Both the position numbers and the translations under genes were made by a program. 40,426 nucleotides of DNA from Chloroflexota bacterium (GTDB lineage Bacteria; Chloroflexota; Anaerolineae; Anaerolineales; UBA4823). Every line of letters begins with the position of its first letter. Position 1 is the first letter of the stretch. The notes under the pieces were generated by a model that searched no databases, was not told the origin of the DNA, and saw nothing but the letters and a program-made list of their open reading frames with translations. Below are positions 7,143 through 14,659 of this stretch, piece after piece. The stretch lies in the NCBI GenBank assembly GCA_012516075.1, contig JAAYXE010000088.1, forward strand, positions 1-40,426, read 5' to 3'.

Positions 7143-8510
7143 ATGAAAAAGAAGCTCTGGGTTTCGATGATTGTGCTGACACTGCTGGCACTGGTCCTTT
7201 CGGCCTGCGCCAGCCCGGCTGCCCCTACGGAGCCTCCGGCAGTGGAAACCAAAGCCCCTGCAGCGCAGCCTCCCGCTGAGGAAGCTGAGCCACCGGTAGA
7301 GGAAACCGAGCCTCCCGCCGAACCCACAGAACCGCCCGAACCGCAAACCGGCGAGGTTCAGGAGCTGATCCTGGCGACCACCACCAGCACGGAAGACTCG
7401 GGGCTGCTCGATTACATCCTGCCTGATTTCGAGGCTGAATACAACGTTGACGTCAGCGTGATCGCCGTTGGCACCGGTCAGGCTCTGCAGCTGGGTGAAG
7501 ACGGGAACGCCGATGTCCTCCTGGTGCATGCACGGGCGCGTGAAGATGAGTTCATGGCCGCCGGCCACGGTGTGCGGCGTGAGGACGTGATGTACAACGA
7601 CTTCATCATCGTCGGCCCGCCCAGCGACCCCGCCGGGATCCGCGGCATGACCGACGCCGCTGCAGCGCTGGCAAAGCTTGCCGAAAACGAGGCGGCTTTC
7701 ATCTCGCGCGGTGACGAGTCGGGCACGCACACCAAGGAGCTCTCGGTCTGGAAGGCGGCCGGGATCGAACCCGCCGGCAGCTGGTACATCTCCGCCGGTC
7801 AGGGCATGAATGACGTGCTCACCATGGCGAACGAACAGCAGGCCTACACACTGAGCGACCGGGCCACATTCCTGGCGCGCACCCTGCAGGGCATCGACCT
7901 GGAGATCCTGGTTGAAGGAGACCCGGTGCTGTTCAACCCCTACGGTGTGATTGCCGTGAACCCGGAAAAGAGCCCCAACATCAAGGCCGACCTGGCCAAC
8001 ACTTTCATCGACTGGCTGGTCTCCCTGCCCGTGCAGGAGAAGATCGGCACCTTTGGCGTGGAAGAGTTCGGCTCTCCCCTGTTCACACCGGATGCTGAGT
8101 CTTATCGCCAGGCGCACGGCACCGGAAGCGATTCCGGAGATGAAGGTAAAGCCCGCGAAGGCGGTCTGGCGATCACCGGTCTGGTAGACAACGAAATGTT
8201 CTGGACAGAAGAGGAAGTGCGCGCCATGCCAACGGTGGAGGTCGAGGCGACCAACAACCAGGGCGCTACCGAGACCTATACCGGTGTGCCGCTCTCCGAA
8301 CTGCTCGCTGCTGCCGGCGTTCAGGACGGGGCCACCACCATCGTCTTCGTGGGAGATGACGGCTATACCGCCGAAGTATCGCTGGAAGAGCTGAACGCCT
8401 GCGAGGACTGCATCATCTCCTTCCGCAACCAGGGCGGCTTCCGCAGCCTGATGCCGGGCTTCCCGGGGAGCGTGAACGTGCGCGGTGTGGTTGAGATCCA
8501 GGTAAAGTAA
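7143..8510 (+). CDS. tupA: tungstate-binding lipoprotein TupA with an extra C-terminal domain
   Basis: A 455-residue secreted lipoprotein. A signal peptide ends in the lipobox LSAC (Cys22), followed by a Pro/Glu-rich linker to about residue 72. Residues about 76-330 are the TupA binding domain: ATTTSTEDSGLLD, VGTGQALQLG, ADVLLVHA, NDFIIVGP and SRGDESGTHTKE are the family's oxyanion-site motifs. From Gly341 to the end (115 residues) is an additional domain that ordinary TupA (about 270 residues) lacks: GLAITGLV, YTGVPLSELLAAAGV, VFVGDDGYTAEVSLEEL. This pattern resembles oxidoreductase molybdopterin-binding domains (PF00174, sulfite-oxidase type). ATG at 7143 has AAAGGAGATGA upstream; an in-frame start further up would run into tupC and spoil the signal peptide. 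Confidence 0.92.
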   Translation: MKKKLWVSMIVLTLLALVLSACASPAAPTEPPAVETKAPAAQPPAEEAEPPVEETEPPAEPTEPPEPQTGEVQELILATTTSTEDSGLLDYILPDFEAEYNVDVSVIAVGTGQALQLGEDGNADVLLVHARAREDEFMAAGHGVRREDVMYNDFIIVGPPSDPAGIRGMTDAAAALAKLAENEAAFISRGDESGTHTKELSVWKAAGIEPAGSWYISAGQGMNDVLTMANEQQAYTLSDRATFLARTLQGIDLEILVEGDPVLFNPYGVIAVNPEKSPNIKADLANTFIDWLVSLPVQEKIGTFGVEEFGSPLFTPDAESYRQAHGTGSDSGDEGKAREGGLAITGLVDNEMFWTEEEVRAMPTVEVEATNNQGATETYTGVPLSELLAAAGVQDGATTIVFVGDDGYTAEVSLEELNACEDCIISFRNQGGFRSLMPGFPGSVNVRGVVEIQVK

Positions 8511-8524
8511 AATAGATCGAGCCC

Positions 8525-8556
8525 GGAGTGGATGCGGATCCCCCCGCATCCACTCC
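8525..8556 (+). promoter_or_regulatory. 13-base-pair perfect hairpin between tupA and the storage gene
   Basis: GGAGTGGATGCGG and its exact complement CCGCATCCACTCC flank a six-base loop. The stem starts 14 bases after the tupA stop and ends 25 bases before the next ATG. There is no T-run after it, so it is a poor intrinsic terminator; an mRNA-stabilising or processing element that changes the ratio of transporter to storage protein is more likely. Confidence 0.55.
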
Positions 8557-8581
8557 TATCACACGCATGGAGGAGCCCAGC

Positions 8582-9418
8582 ATGGATCTAAAGAGAGACG
8601 AAAGCGGCAGGCTGCACATTGAATCGCCGCTGATGGCCGAGTCATTAATGGACACGCAGCTGCTTGCCAGCACCGAAACGCGAGAGATTTTTCGCCCCCT
8701 GCCTGATCTGAACGTGATCAAACTGGGCGGCCAGAGCGTAATCGACCGCGGAGGAAAGGTACTGCTGCCTTTGCTGGAAGAGATCGTCGCCGCCCGGCCC
8801 AATCACCCGCTTCTGGTGATGACCGGGGGTGGAACGCGCAGCCGTCACGCTTACGCCATCGCTTTAGATCTGGGCATGCCCACCGGAGTGCTCGCCAAAC
8901 TGGGATCCAGCATCAGCGAGCAGAACGCCCTGATGGTCTCGGTGCTGCTGGCGCCGCACGGCGGGGTCAAGATCGGGCACGACGACCTGGTCAAGCTGCC
9001 GGCTTATCTGTCTCTCGGGGCCATCCCGGTGATGCACGCCATGCCGCCCTACGGCCTGTGGGAAGAGCCGGCTAAAGTCGGGCGCATTCCACCCCACCGC
9101 ACGGATGTCGGCGCCTTTCTGACAGCCGAAGTGGTCGGCGCCCGGCGCTGCATCCTGGTCAAAGACGAGCAGGGTCTCATGACCGCCGACCCCAAGAAAG
9201 ACCCCTCCGCCAAATTCATCCCCGAAATCGAAGTCGATGAGCTGCGCAGCATGGATCTGCAGGACCTGCCTGTGGAACGGGCCATGCTGTCGTCACTCTC
9301 ACGTGCGCGCAGCACCAGGGAAGTGCTGATCATCAACGGGCGCGAGCCCGGAAACCTCACCCGCGCCCTGCAGGGCGAACACGTGGGGACACGTATCTAC
9401 AAGAAGAACAAGCAGTAA
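8582..9418 (+). CDS. molybdenum/tungsten storage protein-like, amino-acid-kinase fold
   Basis: A 278-residue cytoplasmic protein of the UMP-kinase/amino-acid-kinase fold, close to the MosA/MosB subunits of the Mo/W storage protein (MoSto) of Azotobacter. Shared features are VIKLGGQSVIDRGG (phosphate loop), MTGGGTRSRHAYAI, LGMPTGVLAKLGSSISEQNA, MPPYGLWE, GRIPPHRTDVGAFL and ILVKDEQGLMTADPK. MoSto packs polyoxomolybdate or -tungstate clusters in a hexameric ATP-dependent cage. Here there is one gene where Azotobacter has an alpha/beta pair. Its place directly behind the tungstate importer supports storage of W or Mo. I chose the ATG at 8582 (GGAGGAGCCCAGC upstream); an earlier in-frame start at 8528 would lie in the hairpin. 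Alternative: an orphan nucleotide or amino-acid kinase. Confidence 0.87.
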   Translation: MDLKRDESGRLHIESPLMAESLMDTQLLASTETREIFRPLPDLNVIKLGGQSVIDRGGKVLLPLLEEIVAARPNHPLLVMTGGGTRSRHAYAIALDLGMPTGVLAKLGSSISEQNALMVSVLLAPHGGVKIGHDDLVKLPAYLSLGAIPVMHAMPPYGLWEEPAKVGRIPPHRTDVGAFLTAEVVGARRCILVKDEQGLMTADPKKDPSAKFIPEIEVDELRSMDLQDLPVERAMLSSLSRARSTREVLIINGREPGNLTRALQGEHVGTRIYKKNKQ

Positions 9419-9528
9419 CCAGCACAACCTGATCGGGTAGTTCGCCGCCCCGCAGGAGGGCCAGTTAGAGGACGGGAGCCGTACATGCCTGGCAGGATCA
9501 TCTGAACGGTTCAAGGAAGGTGACGGAT

Positions 9529-10218
9529 ATGATTATCTACATTGGCATGGACGACACCGACAACAAAGAATCACGCGGCACTGGACGGCTGGCACGCAGC
9601 ATCGCCGCCGAACTGGCCTGCGAGTTCCGCCTGCTGGGCGTCACCCGCCACCAGCTGCTGGTGGACCCGCGCGTGCCCTACACCTCCCACAACAGCAGCG
9701 CGGCCATCGCTCTGGAAACAGAAGATACGGTGGATCTGCCGGCCCTGTTCAGACGTGTGAAAGCAGTGATGCTGGCAGACTTCATCCCGGGCAGCGATCC
9801 GGGTCTGTGTATGGCCGTTCATGTGCCCCAGGCGATCACCGATTTTGGCCGCAAAGCGCAGCGCGAGTTCGTGCAGCAGGAAGAAGCGCGCCGCCTGGCC
9901 GCCGAACACGGCCTGCTGCTGGAGGGCCTGGGAGGAACGCAGGACGGTGTGATCGGCGCGCTGGCTGCCGTTGGCCTGGCCGCCTGCGGCGAGGACGGCC
10001 GCTATCTGCACATCGGCCGGGTGCGCGACCTGCACGGCCCATTGTCGGTCGACACGCTGCTGCAGGCCGGGGTGGCAGCCGTTCAAACCCTGGACGGCGA
10101 GCCGGTGCTCGAGGGCACTATCCTGGTGGAAAAGCTGCGCCCGGCCCGGCGAGGTGGAAAACCAGTTGCCATTGTCGACCGGGAGGGAGATCACTGGCGC
10201 CCGCTGAAGCTGGGTTGA
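9529..10218 (+). CDS. stand-alone TiaS-type DDTD kinase-like domain protein
   Basis: About 229 residues. The start MIIYIGMDDTDNKESRGTG matches the N-terminus of the archaeal TiaS family (tRNA-Ile2 agmatinylcytidine synthetase, COG1571), where the GxDDTD loop begins the ATP-dependent kinase domain. Other family features are SRGTGRLARSIA and GLGGTQDGVIGALAAVGLA. The OB-fold and zinc ribbon that bind tRNA in TiaS are missing. Bacteria modify tRNA-Ile2 with TilS, so a TiaS role is unlikely; the true substrate is unknown. It lies 110 bases after the storage gene and 19 bases before the ECF ATPase. The ATG at 9529 has AAGGAAGG upstream; a GTG at 9520 overlaps that site. Confidence 0.65.
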   Translation: MIIYIGMDDTDNKESRGTGRLARSIAAELACEFRLLGVTRHQLLVDPRVPYTSHNSSAAIALETEDTVDLPALFRRVKAVMLADFIPGSDPGLCMAVHVPQAITDFGRKAQREFVQQEEARRLAAEHGLLLEGLGGTQDGVIGALAAVGLAACGEDGRYLHIGRVRDLHGPLSVDTLLQAGVAAVQTLDGEPVLEGTILVEKLRPARRGGKPVAIVDREGDHWRPLKLG

Positions 10219-10237
10219 TCACCCCCATGCTTCTCAT

Positions 10238-11671
10238 ATGAGCGTAAAGTTTCGCTTAAAGGAAGACGGATTTGCCTATCCTCAGGAAGGGCTCGGCCTG
10301 CAGCCGCTCTCTCTCACCATTGAACGTGGGGAAGGGCTTCTGGTTGCAGGCCATTCTGGCTCCGGAAAGAGCACGCTGGCCCGCCTGCTGGTAGGCCTGA
10401 TCCCCCATCTTTATCACGGCTGCCTGCAGGGGGAAGTATGGCTGGACGACCTGCTTACCGCCCAAACGCCGCTCTGGGAGCTTACCCGCCGGGCAGGGCT
10501 GGTCTTTCAAAACCCGGCCTCCCAGACGCTGACGACTTCCGTTGAAGAAGAAATCATCTTCGGTCTGGAGAACCTGGGCCTTTCACAGCGAGAGATCCAG
10601 GAACGCACCACAGAAGCGCTGCGCACATTTAACCTGGAACCGCTGCGCAGGCGTTCCCCGCAGACCCTTTCTGGCGGCGAGCAGCAGAAACTGGCGCTGG
10701 CATCCATCCTGGCCCGCCGGCCGCCAGCACTGGTCCTCGACGAACCCCTTTCGATGCTGGACAGCACCTCCGCGCTGGATTTTGTGGATACGCTCAACTC
10801 CGGCCTGCAGGGAGGGCGCACGCTCGTCATCTGCGAACACCGGCTTGAATATTTACAGGCCATTAAAGGGCTGCGAACGCTGCATCTGAACGGCCAGCAG
10901 ACCGGCGCTGCGGAAAACCAACCCGAAATGACTGCCCCGCTGGAGGATCACCGGCGGCACGGCCTCACCGGCGATCATTTTCAAATCCAGGTGCACCACC
11001 TGACCGTGGAGCGAGGCGGTCAGCGAATACTGGATAACCTGGAATTTACGCTGCACAGCGGCGAGGTCGTGGCCCTGGTGGGGCCCAACGGCGCAGGCAA
11101 GACCACCCTGCTGCGTGCCCTGGCAGGCCTGCAGAAGGCGCACGGACAGATCAGCGCCGTTGAAAGCGGCCGGGCGGAACCGCCCAGCCTGGGGATGGTC
11201 TTCCAGAATCCGGACATCCAGCTGTTCAATCCCACAGTGCGGGAGGAGATCCTGTACCGGCTGCCGCAGCCCGACCTCGAGCTTTACGACTGGCTGATGC
11301 ATGTTCTGGATCTGGAGCGCTACGCCGGCACCCCGCCGCTGCTGCTCAGCGAAGGCGAGAAGCGCCGGGTGGCGCTGGCCACCACCCTGATGCGCCGTCC
11401 CCGGCATGGGGTGCTGCTCGACGAGCCCTCACTGGGGCAGGATAGAAATCACAAAGCGATCCTCCGGCAGGCCCTGCGTCATCTGGCGGATTCCGGGCAG
11501 GTGGTCCTGATGGCGACACATGATCTGGAACTGGCGTCCAGCGCGGACCGCATGATCCTGCTTTCGAAATACGGCATCCTGGAAGACGGTCCTGCGGAGG
11601 CTGTGATGCAGAATCAGGCGGCCTGGGACCGGCTCGGTCTGCGGGTTCCTGACTGGGTGGTGAGGGGATGA
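10238..11671 (+). CDS. ECF transporter ATPase, fused double-domain form
   Basis: A 477-residue protein with two CbiO-type ABC ATPase domains in tandem, equal to EcfA1 and EcfA2 joined. Domain 1: Walker A GHSGSGKST (38-46), Q-loop VFQNPASQ, signature LSGGEQQKLALA, Walker B ALVLDEP, switch His in CEHR. Domain 2 from about residue 250: GPNGAGKTT, VFQNPDIQLFNP (the typical ECF Q-loop), LSEGEKRRVALATTL and GVLLDEP, ATHD. The second signature has Glu where LSGGE has Gly. The joined ATPases power uptake of a micronutrient through the EcfT and S proteins encoded downstream. Spacing to the preceding gene is 19 bases, and its stop overlaps ecfT (ATGA). Confidence 0.92.
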   Translation: MSVKFRLKEDGFAYPQEGLGLQPLSLTIERGEGLLVAGHSGSGKSTLARLLVGLIPHLYHGCLQGEVWLDDLLTAQTPLWELTRRAGLVFQNPASQTLTTSVEEEIIFGLENLGLSQREIQERTTEALRTFNLEPLRRRSPQTLSGGEQQKLALASILARRPPALVLDEPLSMLDSTSALDFVDTLNSGLQGGRTLVICEHRLEYLQAIKGLRTLHLNGQQTGAAENQPEMTAPLEDHRRHGLTGDHFQIQVHHLTVERGGQRILDNLEFTLHSGEVVALVGPNGAGKTTLLRALAGLQKAHGQISAVESGRAEPPSLGMVFQNPDIQLFNPTVREEILYRLPQPDLELYDWLMHVLDLERYAGTPPLLLSEGEKRRVALATTLMRRPRHGVLLDEPSLGQDRNHKAILRQALRHLADSGQVVLMATHDLELASSADRMILLSKYGILEDGPAEAVMQNQAAWDRLGLRVPDWVVRG

Positions 11672-12417
11672 AAAGGACCGGACAGCGGCTCAGCTTTTTA
11701 AAGCAGTCCAGTCTGGTGCTGCATTCGCCGCTGCGGCACGTCGACCCGCGTGTCAAACTGGCGATGTGCCTGTGCGTATCCATGGGGATCTTACTGCCCC
11801 TGCCCCGCCTGGTGGTGTTCATGGGCATCTACCTGCTGGTCCTCCTGTGGGCACGGCTGCTGCCCTCCGCTGCAGCACAGGTCTGGCGTCTCAAATGGGT
11901 GCTGCTGGTCCTCTTTGTGTTTGACTGGTGGTTGATCAGTCTGAACCTGGCAGTGACCATCACCCTGCGCCTGATCCTGCTGGCCTGCGTGCTCTCCCTG
12001 GTGTTCGCCACCACAACGCCGGTTGAGTTCACCCTGGCCCTGGAGAAGCTGGGACTGCCCTACCGCTATGCGTTCAGCATCGGCCTGGCCTTTCACAGTC
12101 TGGGGCTTGTGGAAGAAGAGTGGCTGTCCATTCAGGAGGCTCAGACGGCGCGCGGCGCTTATACCCCCATGCAGCTTTCCCTGAAGCCGCGTGAACTGCG
12201 CAAAACCGTTCAGGCGGTCGGAGAATATGTTTCCCTGGTCGTCCCGACCATTGTGCTGGCAGTGAAACGGGCCTGGTCAATTACCGAGGCCGCTTACGCG
12301 CGCGGCTTCGACTCGCCTGAGCGCCGGCCATACCGGCAGCTCCGGTTTACGACACAGGATGTACTGCTCATGGCGGCCTCGCTGCTGGTGACCGTTTTGC
12401 TGCTGTTCTGGAGGTGA
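11668..12417 (+). CDS. ecfT: ECF transporter transmembrane coupling protein EcfT
   Basis: A 249-residue membrane protein of the EcfT/CbiQ family. It has an N-terminal pair and a central group of hydrophobic segments, TTTPVEFTLALEKLGLP (the family's TTP-E-AL-xLglP motif), and the two coupling helices ending in Ala-Arg-Gly: AQTARG at about residues 155-160 and AYARGFDSPERR near 211. These ARG motifs sit in the ATPase grooves in known ECF structures. A single C-terminal hydrophobic segment follows. The start overlaps the ATPase stop by four bases; the next gene starts three bases after its own stop. Confidence 0.9.
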   Translation: MKRTGQRLSFLKQSSLVLHSPLRHVDPRVKLAMCLCVSMGILLPLPRLVVFMGIYLLVLLWARLLPSAAAQVWRLKWVLLVLFVFDWWLISLNLAVTITLRLILLACVLSLVFATTTPVEFTLALEKLGLPYRYAFSIGLAFHSLGLVEEEWLSIQEAQTARGAYTPMQLSLKPRELRKTVQAVGEYVSLVVPTIVLAVKRAWSITEAAYARGFDSPERRPYRQLRFTTQDVLLMAASLLVTVLLLFWR

Positions 12418-12420
12418 TTC

Positions 12421-12927
12421 ATGGCACAAAAAAATCGTCTGCTGATCGCTCTGGTGATCCTGATCGCCATCAGCGGTGTACTGGTCGCCGCGGATATGCT
12501 GCGCCGTCAGGCGCAGCCCGCGCTGGCAGGGAATACAGCAGTCACCCTGACGGCCGGCAGCATCCCGATTTACATGGACGGTCAGCTGGTGGCCGGCTTC
12601 TCACCTGGCGACCTTGACCAGTTAGAGAAGGCCAGCTTCATCGAGGCCGCCGAGGGGGTCAAGCAGGAAGGCTGGATGCTGCGCGATATCCTGCTGCTCT
12701 ATATCCCCGAAGAAGAACTCCGGCCGGATACACAGATCGTGGTCTCCAGCTCCAGCCGGGGGAAATCGGCGCAGCTGACCTGGGAAGAAGTGAACACGCC
12801 CGAGAACTATGTGATGTTCGACCTCGCCAACCGCGGAACACTGAAACTGGTCTCGGTGATGGAAAAATTGGATGAGCGCGCGGAATGGGTGCAGGACAGT
12901 GACCGGATTGAAATTAGCAGTCCCTGA
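12421..12927 (+). CDS. membrane-anchored extracytoplasmic protein of the ECF unit
   Basis: A 168-residue protein with one N-terminal hydrophobic segment (residues about 8-26, no lipobox) and a soluble domain outside the membrane. I do not recognise a named family with certainty. The domain has a short N-terminal strand pair (VTLTAGSIPIYMDG), then GWMLRDILLLYI, a strand IVVSSSSRGKSAQLTWEEV and a closing WVQDSDRIEIS. The order and spacing recall the C-terminal domain of TupA at 8163-8510 (VPLSELL, then VFVGDDGYTAEVSLEEL, then VVEIQV) and hence the molybdopterin-oxidoreductase fold. By position it is comparable to CbiN or NikL-type accessory proteins of metal ECF systems. GGAGGTGATTC precedes the ATG; the next gene starts nine bases downstream. 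Confidence 0.75.
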   Translation: MAQKNRLLIALVILIAISGVLVAADMLRRQAQPALAGNTAVTLTAGSIPIYMDGQLVAGFSPGDLDQLEKASFIEAAEGVKQEGWMLRDILLLYIPEEELRPDTQIVVSSSSRGKSAQLTWEEVNTPENYVMFDLANRGTLKLVSVMEKLDERAEWVQDSDRIEISSP

Positions 12928-12936
12928 GGAGGCACC

Positions 12937-13482
12937 GTGAAGGAAAAATATTTCTCAACCTTTCAGTTGATCCTGCTGGCGCTGTTTGCCAGCCTGGTGG
13001 TGGTGGCAAAGATCGCGTTGAAGACGCCGCTGCGGCTGCCCGGTCACTCGGGCATCTTCTGGATGGCCCTGATCATCGTGGCTGCTGCTGTTGTCCCCAA
13101 AAAAGGAGCGGCCAGCCTGGTGGGGATTACATCGGGTTTCCTGGCCGCCTTCCTGGGGTTGGGAGATTTTGGCGCGCTGAACACTTTCCTTTCATACTCG
13201 GTGGTGGGCATCGGAACGGACCTTGCCATGCTGCTGCTCCCCAACACGGAAAACCTGCTCGCCGCGGGGCTGGTCGGTGCACTGGGACATATCGGTAAGT
13301 TTATCGTCAAGTATCTATTTGGAGTGATCACCGGGGCGCCGGTGGGTTTTGTCGCCCTGGGGCTGCTGTGGGCCATTCTGGGTTATGTGGTGTTCGGTGC
13401 GCTGGGCGGTATGTTGGGCGCCATGGTCATCTCGGCACTGCGCAGGGCCGGTTTCTTCGCTTACCTGGCAGAGAAGCGATAG
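12937..13482 (+). CDS. ECF transporter S component, substrate unknown
   Basis: A 181-residue protein with about six hydrophobic segments, the size and layout of ECF S components, which bind the vitamin or metal in the membrane. Notable parts are LRLPGHSGIFWMALIIVAA after TM1, a glycine-rich central segment with GDFGALNTFLSYSVVG, and a basic C-terminus. I cannot assign it to a known S family (RibU, ThiT, BioY, CbiM and so on) by eye; it lacks the N-terminal metal-ligating histidines of CbiM/NikM. Start is a GTG at 12937 behind a strong GAGGAGG. It is the last gene before the terminator at 13527, closing the metal island. Confidence 0.75.
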   Translation: MKEKYFSTFQLILLALFASLVVVAKIALKTPLRLPGHSGIFWMALIIVAAAVVPKKGAASLVGITSGFLAAFLGLGDFGALNTFLSYSVVGIGTDLAMLLLPNTENLLAAGLVGALGHIGKFIVKYLFGVITGAPVGFVALGLLWAILGYVVFGALGGMLGAMVISALRRAGFFAYLAEKR

Positions 13483-13526
13483 AACCTTTGCAGTCATTCT
13501 CACCATCGCTATCATCGTCCTCCACA

Positions 13527-13569
13527 AACAGGACTGCCCCCTTTTTCGTCAGGGGGCAGTCCTGTTTTT
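13527..13569 (+). terminator. strong intrinsic terminator closing the metal island
   Basis: ACAGGACTGCCCCCT and its exact complement AGGGGGCAGTCCTGT form a 15-base-pair stem with an eight-base loop, followed by TTTTTA. It lies 45 bases after the ECF S component gene and between convergent genes. Confidence 0.92.
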
Positions 13570-13596
13570 ATGAACCCACTGCAGCGGCGGTCACAA

Positions 13597-14589
13597 TTAT
13601 CCGGCCGGCTGTACTTCCGGCGCCGTCTCCGCAGGCAGTACGGAACCCGGTACGATCTCGCGGTAGGTCAGGGTCCAGGTGTTGGCGAAGAACAGTTCCA
13701 GCAGCCCGCTCATGAAGAGCATCGGCAGGAGGAAGATCACCAGGAAGAAGGGCAGGGCTACAATGCCGCCGAGGATGTAGGGCAGTGCGCCGCTGGCAAA
13801 CTGGCTGGTGATCCATCCCACCAGCAGGGCGGGCAGGCCTCCGATCACCGCAGTCCCCAGGATGAGCAGCACAGCCACCGGGATCAGCACGATGCCGACC
13901 ACCACGCCAATGGCGAACAGGATCACGCCCATCAGCACCACATCCCAGAAGCGCCGGCGGACCAGTTCGATCCCGCGCTGGAGACCGTCCATCACGCCGG
14001 TGCCCTCTAGCACCACCACACGGTAGGCGAACTGGGACACCAGGCTGATGAAGATCATGGCGACGATAAACGCCAGGAGTACCAGCAGTCCCAGGCCGAT
14101 GGCGACGATCGTGCCGATCACCTGCAGCGGCTGGTTATCGGTCAGCCACACCAGCAGCGGTCCCAGGGCAAGCGCCATCAGCAGGATGAAGGCGACGAAG
14201 ACGGCGAGGCCCAGAACCAGATCGACCAGGAACAGGCGCAGCGAAGTACGTGACCAGCCCAGGCGGAAGCCCTGGCGGAAGCTGATCTTTTCCCCGCTGG
14301 CCTCGTGGCGGTCCGCCATCTGGATCACCGCGTTCAGGCTGACGTAGCGCAGGATGGCAAAGATCACGCCCAGGATCAGGATCAGACACAACAGGGTGAC
14401 TGCCACGGGGATCAGGTCCTGCAAAATGTTATCTCTATACGGCACTGCGGGGAACTCTCCGCGCCCGCCCCCTCCGCCGCTGCCACCACCGGCGCCAGAG
14501 GTCAGAGCCAGCAGGATGCCGAACAGCCACATAGCCCGGTAGTTGATCGTGATATCAAACGCTCGTCTGATTATTCGAATGTGGTCCAT
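13597..14589 (-). CDS. conserved multi-pass membrane protein, function unknown
   Basis: A 330-residue membrane protein with about six hydrophobic segments. The N-terminus MDHIRIIRRAFDITINYRAMWLFG and repeated amphipathic helices (EGTGVMDGLQRGIELVRRRFWDV) resemble the family of glycerophosphodiester-phosphodiesterase-like membrane domains and related DUF975/DUF7544 proteins, which have no established activity. A Gly/Ser-rich loop (residues 33-46) follows TM1. The start at 14589 lies 70 bases after the anti-sigma stop on the same strand; co-transcription with the sigma pair is likely but a GC-rich hairpin (14628-14652) lies between. It ends next to the bidirectional boundary at 13569. Confidence 0.7.
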   Translation of the reverse strand: MDHIRIIRRAFDITINYRAMWLFGILLALTSGAGGGSGGGGGRGEFPAVPYRDNILQDLIPVAVTLLCLILILGVIFAILRYVSLNAVIQMADRHEASGEKISFRQGFRLGWSRTSLRLFLVDLVLGLAVFVAFILLMALALGPLLVWLTDNQPLQVIGTIVAIGLGLLVLLAFIVAMIFISLVSQFAYRVVVLEGTGVMDGLQRGIELVRRRFWDVVLMGVILFAIGVVVGIVLIPVAVLLILGTAVIGGLPALLVGWITSQFASGALPYILGGIVALPFFLVIFLLPMLFMSGLLELFFANTWTLTYREIVPGSVLPAETAPEVQPAG

Positions 14590-14659
14590 TTTCTTTTCCC
14601 TTTCACCAGATTATTTACCTTTCCCCAGCGCGGCACGCCGCAGCAGCCGCGCCGTATAT

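Noticed and set aside
6948..8549. A 533-codon open frame on the minus strand opposite tupA.
   Set aside because: It is the complement of a well-recognised lipoprotein gene, has no family similarity and arises from GC-rich codon use.
8525..8556. The hairpin after tupA as a full intrinsic terminator.
   Set aside because: No T-run follows on the plus strand, and no strong promoter was found between it and the storage gene.
14628..14652. GCGCGGC/GCCGCGC hairpin between the anti-sigma factor and the membrane protein as a terminator.
   Set aside because: Only seven base pairs, no T-run on the minus strand, and such GC-rich matches are expected by chance here.
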